From Phyllostachys edulis (lineage: Eukaryota; Streptophyta; Magnoliopsida; Poales; Poaceae): 64,000 bases of DNA. The notes beneath the pieces were generated by a model. It was not told the origin of the DNA, did not search any database, and worked only from the letters and a program-made list of their open reading frames with translations. The position numbers were made by a program, and so were the translations under genes. Shown here piece after piece: positions 45,140-57,712 of the stretch. Within the stretch, counting starts at the first letter, position 1. Each line of letters starts with the position of its first letter. The stretch covers positions 16,774,115 through 16,838,114 of the forward strand of contig CM070550.1 of assembly GCA_036346405.1 (NCBI GenBank), read 5' to 3'.

Positions 45140-46030
45140 TGTCGTAGTAAGAAAGGCTAAACAGTAGAGAGAGGACCCCTGGTATCCACGAAGGTATCCG
45201 AAGGGTTCTCGGATAGGAGACTGGTTGTCAGGAAGTAAATAAGTCTTGACTAATCCGAAAAAATCGTCCCTATATTACACGGGGGGAGGCGGCTATTTAT
45301 AACATTTCTACTGGGTACATGATATTACAAATCTATCCTGTACAGGGTCCTATACTGGTAGGGGCTGAAGGGGCTTTTCCTACCCCTAGGCGTAGCCTCT
45401 GGCTCACGGTGAACCCTCTTGGTCCTGATCCATCTAGTTGGTGCGTCCGCCCAATGCAGATTGTGGCTTTCTGAGGAGGTACGGCCTCGCCTGAACGGCC
45501 TTTTGACCGCCTCTGCTGAACAGTTCAGAACCCTTGGCGCCGCCGGGACCTCCAGGCCCTCTGGACCCTTCGGCTTTTGGGCTCTCCCAAGATTTTCGGA
45601 GGGTATAAGTACCGCCCCTTCACCGGCGAACGTTTTGTTAGCGTGCCCTCCCAAAGCGCAGAAATCGAGCCGGCCGGCGACGGTGGCTTGATTGGATACA
45701 TGGCGTTGGGAGCCGCACGCCATAAATGGGTGAGGCTTCCACAACGCTTCGGGTGTCGCGCCTGGTGGTTGCGCGGTGCCTTTGCTGCTACTGCTTGTTG
45801 GTTCCTGTGCGCCATAAAGTTTGGCTGCTCGTTGTGCTATTTGTTTGCCATGTGTCATGCTTTGTTTGGTCCGTGGATTCTCGGGTTCCGTGCCCTGCGT
45901 CGCTGTGCATGCGCTGGTCTATAAATAGGGGGCTGAGGACTAGATCGCCCCTTATTCGTACCCACTATGTCTTGGTTTGTAGCCCGCCCATGTCTTGCTC
46001 TTTCACGTGTACTATCCTCCGGTTCTTGGG
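45140..46030 (+). repeat. Gypsy-type LTR with TATA box
   Basis: Starts about TGTCGTAGTAAG at 45140, next to unrelated sequence. It contains a strong TATA box (TATAAATAG, 45920-45928) and is followed by a gag-like ORF starting at 46031. ORFs inside it on both strands lack family motifs. The right LTR end and primer site were not resolved. Confidence 0.5.
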
Positions 46031-48439
46031 ATGACGAAGCGAAGCAGGGATGGAGGGAGTACGGTGGCGTACACAAACAAGTTAGGCCGCTCCACCGTGA
46101 CGCCGCAGGTCCTGCAAGCCCTTAAGAACGAGAGGAAGCTTGCGAATCTGGACGACGTTCACGCCCCCGGGCCAGAGGTTGTGCCGACGCCCCCGGGAGG
46201 ACGAAACGATCTTGTTCATGGCTTCCCTGGACGCGGGTCTCCGTCTGCCGTGCATTGACTCGATGGTCCAGGTTCTTCAGATGTATAGGGTTGATCTGGC
46301 CCAGCTGACACCCAACTCTATCGTCAAGCATGGCGTCTTCGAGTGGGTGCTCCGCTCCACGGGGGCGAGCGACGAGGAGGGGCAACTCTTCACGTACCTC
46401 CATGATGGGCAGTGCCATTCGAAGAAGAAAAAAGACACTGGTGAGACGCTGAACTTCGAGAGCGTCAACTTCTAGCCGAAGGCGCAGCTTCTTCAGTACT
46501 TGCCTGCTCCAGCGGCCCGGAACAGATGGGAGACCGACTGGATTCGCATGTGGTTTTACCACAAGTGTGCTCCCGATGTTGGTCTTCACTCTTGCGGGAG
46601 GGCCTATTCAACTTATCCCATCCCCGGTAATCGACCTTTCTACTAGGGAGGTGGCGTTGCTCCGAGTGTTGCTTAATGCGACGCGAAGGATGTCGATACG
46701 GGACTTCGTGGAGGAGTTCTGTGTGCTTCGCTTATGGCCGCTGGCGCAGGGCTGGAGCATGGAGCTTGGTGAGCTGAAGGATGGGATTCCCCTCTTGGAG
46801 TTAGGGCGTCGCGAAGGTACTCACTTCGGCTCTTAGCTTTTCGATTGTGTTGTTGCTTTCGCCTGACCCTTCTGTAGTGCTATCTATTGACGAGGCCGAG
46901 CGCGCTGTGGAGCAGCTTCTGGGCCCCTATACCGAGGAGGAGCACGCCAAGCGAGGGCTGGTAGTGCGCGATCTATGTTTGAACCGTGCATACGCGGATC
47001 CTATCGTCCACTTGGCGGAGCATCCGGATCCTGACGTAGGAAAGAAGAAACAGGTGCGTGGCCTGGAGGAGTTGGAAGGCACTGGGCCGATCAGCGCGGT
47101 GCCCCTGCGGGCTGTCGGAGCAGATGGCGCGGGTCGCTCCGGCTATGCTAGGGAGGTAGCGACAAGTCCTGCCTCGAAGAAGGCGTCGCAGGCCCCCGAA
47201 GCGCCGCAGGAAGTGAGCGGTTCGATGAGCTCCTCGGTGGCGTCGCTAGCGGTTGTTCCGCCGGTTGGTGCTGTGGAGGTGGTGGCAAGCTCATTCGGCA
47301 TAGCGAGCATGCCCCTCGAAGAAGTGTCCGTTGGGACGCCTTCGCAGCGTATGGCGGGGGTACCGAGGATACACGGGTGGAGGGGCATACCTTTGCCCTC
47401 GACACGATCCGTCAATTTAGGCTCCCCGTTCTACCTTTTTTTTTGCGTTCGGTTGACTTGCTCTTGCACTGCGCAGCTAGGGTCGTCGAGGGGGGCAATG
47501 TCGGTGGTGCGGTCTCGAGGTCGAGGGTCCGCTAGGCGCCCACGGAGGCAAACATTTCGATCTTGGGAACGCCGGCGGATGCCTCGGGCGCTGGGCGTGG
47601 CGAGGCGGTTGTCGGTGCATCCGGAGCCTTGGGCACCGCGGATGTAGGCTCGCTGTGTACCAAGGATTTCATGGTCAGCCCCGGGGCGGCTGGAGTGTGC
47701 GAGGAGGTGACTCGCTTTGCCGCCCCGTCCTGCCTGTCTGAGCTCTTCCGACGAATTCCGGCGGAGGACATGTTCCGGATCATCAAGGCAAATGCGATGA
47801 GGGTAAGTTTGGATATGCCCATTGTTCCGTGCTATGACTGTTGTGCTAACGGTGTGTTATTTGGGCAAACATTGATGCTGTCGCGCGTGCTCGAGGGGGA
47901 TATCCAGCGCGGCTACGCAGAGATTCAGTAGCGGATTAACGCGGAGCATGCGTGGAGCGAAGCACTAGCCGCGGAGCGCTCGGCCTTTGCTGAGAAGGCG
48001 AAGGGGCTGGAGGCGAAGGTTGCTAAGCTAGAGGGCCAGCAACACTCTTTGCAAGAGGAAGTGGGGTCCTTGCGGAGTGCCCGCTCCGTCCTCGAAGCGG
48101 AGGTTGCGGCGGAGCCGGAGCTTTCGGCCACCGTGTCGCGAGCTACCTGGGAGGCACTGGACCGCATGGAGGGCGCTATGACTGAGCTTGGCACCATGCC
48201 TCCTCCCTAGAGGCATACCATCGAGCAGATGGATGCGACCCTAGATTGCCTCCATCGTGTCGGGGAAGTGTTTCTCCCGGCCGCTCGTGCCTACGGCAAT
48301 CACTGTGCGAAGGCAGTGTGGACAGTAGCCCTCGTTTCTCTACAGCACGCTAGGTGTGGGCATGTTGACGGGCTCGGTGCCGGCTCCGTGCTCGTGGCTT
48401 CTGCGGCGGAGATTGCTTCTGGTCAAAGGCAGGTGCGGA
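46031..48439 (+). pseudogene. Gag-like polyprotein of a gypsy element ('putative gypsy type transposon' domain), broken
   Basis: It begins MTKRSRDGGSTVAYTNKLG at 46031, then shifts frame to LRLPCIDSMVQVLQMYRVDL and LTPNSIVKHGVFEWVLRS (46240-46360). This is the pattern of the Transposase_28 type domain often seen in grass gypsy gag ORFs. Further parts are a WIRMWFYHKC segment (about 46540), a low-complexity Ala/Ser/Val region (46850-47400) and a coiled-coil segment (about 47940-48200, ERSAFAEKAKGLEAKVAKLE). Stops and frame changes are many. It is cut at 48440 by the SIRE-like LTR. Confidence 0.65.
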
Positions 48440-49959
48440 TGAAAGCATCTAGGCCCCTAAAAATTGTTTTGGTAATTAATGACAATATGTGAATATGGGA
48501 TTAACATGTTTATTGAGTATTTACAAGGTTAAGTCCCAATTGTGAAAATGACAAGTTGGAGATGCATGCTAAAGGACAACATGAAGATCAATATGGTTCA
48601 AAGACAAGGTACAAGTAGTCTAGGATCCTTTTTATGTTTACCGGTCTTAGGAGAAAAGAATGGAAGACCGGACTTTAGGTTAAATGTTATACTATTAAGA
48701 GGGATCATGACTAGTAGCTTGATAGTATATTTTTGTGTCATTTGGATCAATATAGGATTATGCATGTACTTAGAATTTAATTTGGAAGCCAACTTTGCTT
48801 TGTCAAGATAATCGGTAGTACCGACGTTATGTCGGCGGTACTACCGCTCAGCAGTATGACCGGGATGGTGGTGCGGTACTATCGCAACCCGGTTGTACCG
48901 AAAAATAGTTGGCGGTACGTAATTTCCAGAGAGTCACCATTTTGGTTTGGTTGCTAACCCTAAGAGCGGTAGTTCTTGAGTTTCCTCGGCGGTACTACCG
49001 CATCACGGTATGACCGTATTTGTTCAGCGGAACAACCGCATCCTGGTGTTACCAAAAAATCAGCGATACATATTTTCCAGAGAGTGACCTTTTGGGCTCC
49101 ACTAAAAGCGCCATCAGATTTTTTCGGATGACCGCCAATGAACTACCACATGATGGTTAGCGAGTAATCAAGATCAGATTTTTTAACAGCTATATCAGAG
49201 TAGTTAATGCTACTGTTATAGCCGTTCTGTGCGGTTAGGTGAGGTGCGGTGGTAACAGCCATTACATGGCGGTACTACCGCATTTGCTGAAAAGTTGGGG
49301 ATTTTTCCCCCAACGGTCATATTTGTTGGTGGGAGGTATAAATACCCCTCACCTGCTCAAGGACAGTGTGTTAGACTTCATTTAACATCATTTGAGCCTT
49401 GAGCATCCTCTCTACACCTCTGATACACTTGTGCATTCATTGTGAGGTAGTTGAGCCAAAATTCAAGTGCATCCATTCTAGATTGATCTATTGCACTTAT
49501 TTGCCATCAAGCGAAGATCGTGATTTGTTACTCTTGGTGTTTGCCAAATACCTAGACGGCTTGGCGGAGTTAGCACAGTGATCTCTTCAAGAAGGGTGTG
49601 AAGAGGTCCGGTGCCAATTGTGAGTGGTTCAGTGTTCGTCATCTCCGGAGCAGAGGAAGAACAACCACTAGTGATCGAGGGAAGGATTAATTTGTGGAGC
49701 TTCAAGCTTACTCAACGTGGACTAGTGAAGACCGGCAAGTCTTCGATATCACGGGAAAAACTCCATTGTCTCGATTGTGGTTATTTCTTGTCTTTATTAT
49801 TTTCTTATTTACAACTCTAGCAATTATCTTGTGTAGAATTGCTTAGCTTGAATTATATCTAGTTTAGACATAGTTCGTAATTGTCTTAAATTGTTAATTA
49901 GTCAAAAAGTTTAAAACCTCCTATTCACTCCCCTCTAATCGGTTATCCTTGATCCTACA
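48440..49959 (+). repeat. 5' LTR of SIRE/Maximus-like copia element (1520 bp)
   Basis: Starts TGAAAGCATCTAGG and ends GATCCTACA, like the LTR at 9300-10845. A TATA box (TATAAATA) is at 49337-49344. A perfect 13-bp palindrome-like word GCGGTACTACCGC lies at 48835-48847 among many variants. It is followed at 49962 by a primer site, so it is a 5' LTR. It inserted into the gypsy gag-like region. Confidence 0.9.
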
Positions 49960-49961
49960 AG

Positions 49962-49974
49962 TGGTATCAAAGCT
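49962..49974 (+). other. Primer binding site of the SIRE-like element
   Basis: tggtatcaaagct directly follows the LTR and is close to the tggtatcagagc complement of initiator methionine tRNA used by copia elements. Confidence 0.8.
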
Positions 49975-50018
49975 TGGTTTCTCATTGATTTATACTTAAC
50001 CGTTTAAGAGAGAAAAGG

Positions 50019-51799
50019 ATGGCTAGTGAGGGAATTGCTATAGGAAAGGCTCTTTTATTTGATGGCTCAAATTATGCATATTGGAAAATTAGAATGTCCA
50101 TTTATTTAAAGGCCATGAGTCATAGCAAATAGAAAATCGTAAATGATGGTTACGATATACCTCTTAATCCACTACTTCCCACGGAACCAGAGTGACGTAA
50201 TGCTCATTTAGATGCTCAAGCTATGAATGCTCTTTTTGGTGCTTTGAATGCGGATGAGTTTAATAGAGTGAGCAATGTGGAAACCGCTCACGATATTTGG
50301 ACCACTCTCTCGAAAATTCATGAGGGAACATCCACGGTCAAAGAAGCCAAATTGCATAGGCTTCGGATCAAATATGAGACATTCATAATGTTGCCTCATA
50401 AAAGCATCACCGAGATGTATTCAAGACTTAACAACATTGTGCATGAATTCAAAGGTCTTGGCTCTAACCTTCTTGATGTTAATGTTGTGCGCAAGATGCT
50501 TAGAGCTCTACCGGACAAGTATGAGACGTTGGTGACGCTATTCCTCAACTCTCCCGAGTTGTCAAGAATAACGCCAACGGGGCTCTTGGGCAACCTCATA
50601 ACAAATAAGTTGTACAAGAAAGACAAGGAAGAGCTCTTGGAGTCATCCTCCTCAAAGAAGAAGATTACCGCTTTCAAGACCAAAACGGAATCAAGTGATG
50701 ATGAAGACGAAGGAGAAGACTTCGAAGAAGAGTTTGCTTTTCTTGTGAGGAGAATGAAGAAATTCATGAGAAGACACCCACATCGAAATTTCAACTTCGA
50801 CAAGAGTAAGAAAGGGCAATCCTCAAATGACAACAAGCGTTATAGCAATATCTGGTGCTATAATTGCGAAGAGAAGGGGCACATTATCTCTCATTGCCCC
50901 GCAAAGAAGGATGACAAGGGCAAGTCATTCAAGAAGAAGGAGTTCAATGGCAAGAAGAAGCTTTTCAAGAAGCTTCACAAGGATGGCAAGAATGAAGCTC
51001 ACATTGGAGAATGAGACTCCGATGAAGATGAGTCCCCGAGAAGAAGGGACTTGTTGGCATTGCCATTAAGGAGGCTCCATCGCTATTCTCCACTCCTATT
51101 TGCCTCATGTCAAAAGGAGATAACTTAAAATCCATTAATGATAATGAACCATCGTATGATGAATTAATGGATATGCTTGAAGAATTGAATGAATATCTTG
51201 GAAAAGAAATGTTAAAATACAAGGTCTTAAAGAGAGAGCATATCTCTCTAAAAGATTCTTATGAGGAGCTAAAAGAAGCTTATGACTTGCTTATCCAAGA
51301 AAATTCAAACAAGTCTTGCTCTAGTATTGGAATTACATGTGATATTCTTGATAAAATGCCTAGTGTAGAAATTACAAGAACTAGTGCATTTACTTCATGT
51401 AATGATCCACTTGCCATGTCATGTTGCTCTACTTTTAACTCTAATTATGATAATATTGAGTCTCATGGTGCAAAGCTTGTTGTTGAAAACAATGAGCTAA
51501 AGGAGCAGGTGACCAAGCTAAGCAAAAGCCTAGAACGGTGCTTCAAAGGTAAGGCCACCCTTGACAAGCTCTTGAGTGAGAAAATGTGCTCATTCAACAA
51601 AGAAGGACTTGGGTATATGCCTAAGAAGGGTAAGAAACCGGTAAACAAGCCCACAAGGTTTGTTAAGCAAAATGGTAAGTATTGTCATAAGTGCCGGGAA
51701 ATAGGACATTTGCAACAAACTTGTCCTATTGGTAAGACCCCATTCCTAGGTTTATATGATTTATGTTATATACTTAGAAAAACTAAGGATGCTACCTAA
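50019..51799 (+). pseudogene. SIRE-like copia gag, interrupted
   Basis: Starts at ATG 50019 (MASEGIAIGKALLFDGSNYA, then YWKIRMSIYLKA), with an in-frame stop near 50129 and another near 50193. The long ORF 50223-51014 carries the gag core (VETAHDIWTTLSKIHEGT) and a CCHC knuckle CYNCEEKGHIISHC. A frameshift separates it from ORF 51107-51799, which has a coiled-coil segment and a second knuckle CHKCREIGHLQQTC. Two knuckles and a long coiled coil fit the SIRE/Maximus gag. Confidence 0.88.
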
Positions 51800-51853
51800 A
51801 AGAACTTGATTCTTATTTTGTAGGTGAACTACAAGATCGGTGGAAAATATTGA

Positions 51854-53440
51854 GTGCTTGATAGTGGATGCACTCAACACATGACCGGTGATAGAAAATG
51901 TTCACATTCAAGAATAGAAAAGGAGTTGATAAGATCACATTTGGCGATAATAGCAAAGGAAAGGTTTGGAACCTGGTCGATCCACTTGATGGTGTTAAAA
52001 CTATTGAGTGCAAATGGATCTATAAGAAAAAGATTGATATGGATGGAAATGTTCACATTCATAAGGCTCGACTGGTCGCAAAAGGGTTTCGACAAGTTCA
52101 AGGAGTTGACTACGATGAGAATTTCTCACCAGTAACGATGCTTAAATCTGTTCGAATTATTCTAGCCATTGCTGCATATTTCGACTATGAGATATGGCAA
52201 ATGGATGTCAAAACGGCTTTCCTTAATGGAAACCTAGATGAGGATGTGTACATGACACAACTAGAAGGTTTTGTCGATCCAAAGAATGCTAGTAAAGTAT
52301 GTAAACTTCAAAAGTCCATTTATGGGTTGAAGCAGGCATCTCGGAGTTGGAATATACGTTTTAATGAGGAGATCAAAAGGTTTGGTTCCGTCAAGAACAA
52401 AGAAGAACCTTGTGTTTACATGAAGGTTAGTGGGAGCGCGCTTGTTATTATGATCTTGTATGTAGATAACATACTACTGGTCGGAAATGACATTCCAATG
52501 CTTGAATCTGTTAAAACGTCATTAAGAAATAGTTTCTCAATGAAAGATTTAGAAGATTCAGCATATATCTTGGGAATAAGGATCTATAGAGATAGATCTA
52601 ATAGGCTAATTAGATTAAGCCAGGATATGTACATAGACAAAGTGTTGAATCGGTTCAACATGCAAAATTCCAAGAGAGGATTCTTGCCCATGGCACATGG
52701 CATTAATCTTAGCAAGAATCAGTGTCCTACGACCACTGATGAGCGAGACAAAATGAGTGATATTTCATATGCTTTTGTCATTGGATCTATCATGTACACC
52801 ATGATATGTACACGACCAGATGTATCATATGCTCTAAATGTTACGAAAGCGGTACCAAGTCGATCCCGTGAAAATCATCGATCGGTCAGGAAAAACATTC
52901 TTAAGTACTTAAGAAAGACTAAGGATGTGTTCCTAGTTTATGGCGGTAATGAAGAGCTCGTTGTAAATAGTTACACCGATGCAAGCTTTCAAACCGACAA
53001 AGATTATTATCATTCGCAATCTGGTTTTGTATTCATTTTGAATGGATGAGCAGTGAGCTAAGTTCTAAGCAAGAGACAGTTGCTGATTCCACGACGGAGG
53101 CCGAGTACATTGCGGCTTCTGAAGCTGCAAAAGAAGGTGTTTAGATAAGGAATTTTATTGCTGAGTTGGGTGTGGTTCCAAGTGCCTCGAGCCCAATGGA
53201 TCTCTATTGTGACAACAATAGAGCCATTGCGCAGGCTAAGGAGCCTAGATCCCATCAGAAGTCCAAGCATATGCTCAGGCGCTATCATCTTATTCGTGAA
53301 TTGGTGGATAGAGGAGATGTTAAGATGTGCAAAGTTCATACGGATTTGAATGTTGCTGATCCGTTGACAAAGCCTCTCACACGGCCAAAGCATGAGGCAC
53401 ACACAAGAGCTATCGGTATTAGATACATAAATGATTAACT
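51854..53440 (+). pseudogene. Chimera: SIRE protease start joined to Angela/BARE-like RT-RNase H
   Basis: The protease motif LDSGCTQHMTGDRK (about 51857) shifts frame into DKITFGDNSKGK, which is SIRE-like. At about 51963 the sequence passes without a break into VWNLVDPLDGVKTIECKWIY, the start of an Angela/BARE-like RT. ORF 51898-53049 (383 aa) spans the junction in frame. The RT has QMDVKTAFLNG; its YxDD box reads YVDN, so the last catalytic Asp is lost. RNase H continues past a stop at 53047 to HTRAIGIRYIND* at about 53438. Confidence 0.85.
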
Positions 53441-53458
53441 CTAGTGCAAGTGGGAGAC

Positions 53459-53567
53459 TGTTGGAAATATGCCCTAGAGGCAATCATAGAGATGATTATA
53501 TTTCATTATGTTCATAATATTGGATAATATGTTATCTTGTTCCTAGAATAATATTGTTAATATTTAT
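53459..53567 (+). repeat. Start of Angela/BARE-like 3' LTR, split
   Basis: TGTTGGAAATATGCCCTAGA follows a short purine tract (aagtgggagac). This start is characteristic of Angela/BARE/Wis LTRs. The LTR breaks off at about 53567 where gypsy sequence begins. Its probable continuation is 55012-55508. Confidence 0.8.
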
Positions 53568-55011
53568 TACCAAACAATACCCTGATCGAGGCAAAGGTAA
53601 GCGCCCCGATCGGAAGAACGACAAGCCTAGGCGATGTCCTTTCCATAAAAAGGAAGGACATGACTTTCGCAACTGCCGCCGAGTTTTCCAACGAAAACTC
53701 GAGGACTACTACAACGGCAAAGGACCACTTCCCACTCTCGAGTAGGTAGGGCAAACAAGTGGTCGTAAGTCGTTGGATGACAATGAGGAGATGTCGTTTC
53801 AGGATCCGTAACATACTGTCGAGCACATCTACGAGGGATCGTCGGCATACAAATCAAAGCGACAGCTTAAAGCTGCCGAACGTAAGGTAAACTCCATAGA
53901 CACTCCTCTCATCAATAAATTACCGAAGTGGTCGGAAGTCACCATCTCCTTCGAGAAGGGTGACTGCCCGATTCCTTCGACTCGACCAGGTCGATATCCT
54001 ATCGTGGTCGAACCCACCATCAACAATTGTCGGGTCAATCGAGTTTTAGTTGATGGTGGCAGCTCGTTAAACATCCTGTTTATGAGTGCCCTGGATGAGA
54101 TGCAAGTATCTAGGACTAAGGAAAGACCGGTACGATACTCCTTTCATGGGATCGTACCGGGGTCTTCAGCCAAACCTATTGGACAAGTTTCTCTTCCTTT
54201 AACATTCGGTTTTCCAAGTAATTCCAGGACAGAGAAAATCTCCTTTTGATGTGATCGATTTCGATACGGCATATAACGCCATACTCGGACGGCCAACTTT
54301 GGCAAAATTCTTAATGGCTACTCATTACAGGTATCAATGTCTTAAGATGCCAGGTCCCAAAGGAGTGATCACAATCCATTGTGATAAGAAGATGGCGCAT
54401 ACCTGCGACCGTCGATCCCTCGAGATAGTTGGTCAAATACCAACTTGAGAAGAAAAAAAATTAGCCTTCGACTAACAAGTCGAAGCCTAAAGCTGCACCA
54501 AAGCGGAACGACCAGGTCAAAGAGGTTCCTCCGACGCAGGGAGCCCTCAAGATCGCTCAGACGGGGATACTTCCGACCCCAAGTAGGAAGACACCCTCAT
54601 CACCTTCCTCCAAGCTAACGCAGATGTCTTCGCGTGGCAAGCATCCGACATGCCCGGAGTCCCCAGGGAGGTGATTGAGCACAGGCTAGCTTTACGGCCT
54701 GACAAAGTACCCGTAAAATAAAAACTACGGAGATTTGCCCCTGATCGACAAGATGCTATTAAATCAGAATTGGACAAGCTACTTAAAGCAGGCTTTATAA
54801 GAGAAGTCGACCACCCAGAGTGGTTGGCTAACCCTGTAATGGTTAGGAAGTCGAACGGCAAATGGCGTATGTGCGTAGACTTCACTAATCTTAATAAAGC
54901 TTGTCCAAAAGATGATTTTCCTTTACCTCATACCGATCAGTTGGTTGATTCTACTGCAGGTTGTGAAATGTTAAGTTTTTTAGATGCATATTTTGGATAC
55001 CACCAGATTAA
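53568..55011 (+). pseudogene. Gypsy (Tat/RIRE2-like) gag end, protease and RT start
   Basis: A gag tail with a zinc-finger-like CPFHKKEGHDFRNC (about 53635) is followed by protease (VNRVLVDGGSSLNILF, about 54035) and the RT start (LLKAGFIREVDHPEWLANPV, then MCVDFTNLNKACPKDDFPLP, then YFGYHQI). The sequence ends abruptly at about 55011, before the YxDD box. Frames are broken between domains. The LNKACPKDxFPLP motif is typical of the Tat/RIRE2 branch. It sits inside the Angela-like LTR. Confidence 0.82.
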
Positions 55012-55508
55012 CGGGTTGGAACAAACCAGTACGGATACGATTCGTCAAGTGTGTTCGGATAGGATCCGTCACGAGCACTATATAAGGAGATGCATGAGCC
55101 TGTTGGACGAAACAAGTTTTTACAATGCCGAAACCCTAGCCGCCATCTTTCTGAGAGCTCTGTTGTGCGGCTTGGTGCTAGTACACCGACGTATGGTTGT
55201 TCATTCCCTGGACGTGTGGATACCGTAGAGGCGCTTATCGCGATCAAGGCGCTTGAGGACGATCCGCGATCTTCACAAGGAACTGCAGACGTTGCTGGAG
55301 GAGACGATCGACTCGCGAGGACGCTGGACGATCGACTACGACCACTACATCGACGCGCTCTACGTTGGACCAGGCTGCTCCAACCGTTCTTTCGCTGCTC
55401 TGCGCGTCTGGTAGTAACGATCTATGATCATCTACTTTCTTGGTTTCCTGGATTGCGTGGTAGAAAAATTTTGTTTGTTGCTATCGTAACCTACCCGTGG
55501 CCCAACAG
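55012..55508 (+). repeat. Probable rest of the Angela/BARE-like 3' LTR
   Basis: Non-coding segment with gaaaccctagccgcc and a terminal ...cccaaca, which pairs with the TGTTGG start at 53459 as the short inverted LTR ends. SIRE-like coding sequence resumes right after it. The link to the first piece is inferred from order and ends, not from a full LTR copy. Confidence 0.5.
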
Positions 55509-55509
55509 T

Positions 55510-56850
55510 AAGTAAGGGTGTTCAAACTCGATCTCGTATTGCTTCTTTTTGTGAACATTACTCTTTTGTCTCTTTTATTAAGCCAAAACATGTAGAAGAA
55601 GCATTTGATGATCCGGATTGGGTGAATGCAATGCATGAAAAACTAAATAACTTCGTCCGGAATGAAGTTTACACTTTGGTGGATAGGCCCAAGGAACAAA
55701 AAGTCATTGGTACAAAGTGGGTCTTTAGGAATAAGCAAGATGAAAATGGTATGGTTGTAAGAAACAAAGCAATATTGGTCGCTCAAGAATATTCAAAAGT
55801 TGAATGTTTGAATTTTGGTGAAACCTTTGCTCTCGTAGCTAGACTTGAGTCAATTCGGATATTACTTGCTTTCGCATCATATTTTGATATTAAATTATTT
55901 CAAATGGATGTTAAAAGCGCTTTTCTAAATGGAAAAATATCTGAACTTGTCTTTGTTAAACAACCTCCCGGTTTTGAAGATCCCAAGAATTCAAATCATG
56001 TCTATAAACTCTCCAAGGCGCTCTATAGTCTTAAACAAGCTCCTAGAGCATTGTATGAACGCCTTAGAGATTTTCTAGTATCAAAAGGATTCAAAATCGA
56101 GAAAATTGATTCAACTTTGTCTACTAAAGTTTTAGATGATGATTTATTTGTTTGTCAAATTTATGTTGATGACATTATCTTCGGGTCTACTAATCTAGAC
56201 TTTTGCAAATAATTTGGTAATATGATGTCTAAGGAATTTGAAATGTCCATGATCGGAGAATTATGTTATTTCCTTGTACTTCAAATCAAGCAACTCAAAG
56301 ATGGAACCTTTGTGAGCCAAAGAAGTTATACAAAAGACTTGATCAAGAAGTTTGGCATGGAAGATGCAAAACCTGTCACGACTCCCATGGCAACCAACGG
56401 TCATCTCGACCTTAATGAGGGAGGTAAATCGGTAGATTTAAAACTTTATAGGTCTATGATTGGTAGTTTGCTTTACCTTACTGCATCTAGGGCCAATATT
56501 ATGTTTAGCGTTTGCATGTGTGCACACTTTTAAGCAACTCCAAAAGAATATCATTTGATGGCCGTAAAAAGAATACTAAGATATTTAAAGCATTCCTCTA
56601 GCATTGGCCTATGGTTTCCCAAATGTGCTAAATTTGATTTAATTGGATATTCGAATTCCGATTATGCGGGTTGCAAAGTGGATAGAAAAGGCACCTCGGG
56701 TAGTTGTCAATTCTTAGGAAGATCCTTAGTATCATGGTCATCCAAGAAAGAAAATTCCGTAGCTTTATCCACCGCCAAAGTCGAATATGTTTCCGTGAGA
56801 AGTTGTTGCGCTCAATTGCTATGGATGAGGCAAATTGTGCTAGTAGGTCT
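55510..56850 (+). pseudogene. SIRE-like copia RT-RNase H, resumed after nested insertion
   Basis: VQTRSRIASFCEHYSFVSF leads into the RT: VIGTKWVFRNKQDENGMVV, FQMDVKSAFLNGKISE and YVDDIIFGSTN (about 56163-56195). It continues through DGTFVSQRSYTKDLIKKFGM and RNase H (SDYAGCKVDRKGTSGSCQFL, then LSTAKVEYVS). In-frame stops occur at about 56211 and 56531. The integrase domain is absent. It is most simply the downstream part of the element whose LTR starts at 48440. Confidence 0.85.
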
Positions 56851-57712
56851 ATCACTCTCACCAATGAGCATGAAGTCCAAGTGGAATTCAGACCCGAGAC
56901 CTCTCTTAGGGGAGGTGCTATCTTAACCAGTCTGAAAGAAGTAAATCCAGAAGACCTTCGGGTGGTCCTGGAAGGCCTCCCAGTGGTCAATGAGTACCCG
57001 GATGTGTTCCCTGAGCAACTACCCGGTATGCCACCCGATAGGGCAATCCTGTTCCTAATCGATCTAGTCCTAGATACTGCTCCAATTTCGAAAAGACCCT
57101 ACAGAATGCCAGCAAATGAGCTAGTGGAATTGAAGAAGCAAATCGAAGAGTTGCAAGGCAAAAGTTTTATTCAACCAAACTCATCACCTTGGGGAGCTCC
57201 AGTGCTGTTTGTCGGATAGAATGATAACAGTTTGAGGATATGTGTGGACTACAGATCACTCAATGAAGCCGCAATCAAGAACAAATATTGTTTGCCCAGG
57301 ATCGATGACCTCTTCGACCAGTTGAAAGGAGCAAGCGTTTTCTCCAAAATTGATTTGAGATTTGGTTACCATCAATTGAAGATCAGACCGGAAGACATCC
57401 CCAAGACTGCTTTCACCACAAGATATGGACTGTATGAGTTTACAGTAATGTCTTTCAGGTTGACAAATACACCAACTTATTTCGTGAACATGATGAACAA
57501 AGTATTCATGGAGTTCTTGGATAAGTTTGTGGTCGTGTTTATTGACGACATTCTCATCTACTCGAAGCATGAAGAAGAGCATGAGAAGCATCTCAGGGCA
57601 GTTTTGGAAAGACTCAGGGAGCACCAACTCTATGCCAAGCTTAGTAAAAGTGAATTTTGGCTAAGCCAAGTAGCTTTCTTTTGTTACATAGTGTCAGCAG
57701 GAGGAGTTCCAG
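56851..57712 (+). pseudogene. Gypsy (Del/Tekay-like) RT fragment
   Basis: A protease tail (ASRSITLTNEHEVQVEF) leads into LPGMPPDRAILFLIDLV and RPYRMPANELVELKKQIEEL. The RT has MRICVDYRSLNEAAIKN, KIDLRFGYHQLKI and FIDDILIYSKHEEEHEKHL (about 57538). A stop at 57217 interrupts it, and it ends abruptly at about 57712 (YIVSAGG). It joins the SIRE-like RNase H directly on the left. Confidence 0.85.

Noticed and set aside
45325..45924. 177-aa minus and 115-aa plus ORFs
   Set aside because: They lie in a probable gypsy LTR, overlap each other, and lack known motifs.
9300..49959. The two SIRE-like LTRs as the ends of one giant element holding the genes
   Set aside because: The left one follows a polypurine tract (3' LTR) and the right one precedes a primer site (5' LTR), so they belong to two different elements in the wrong order for one.
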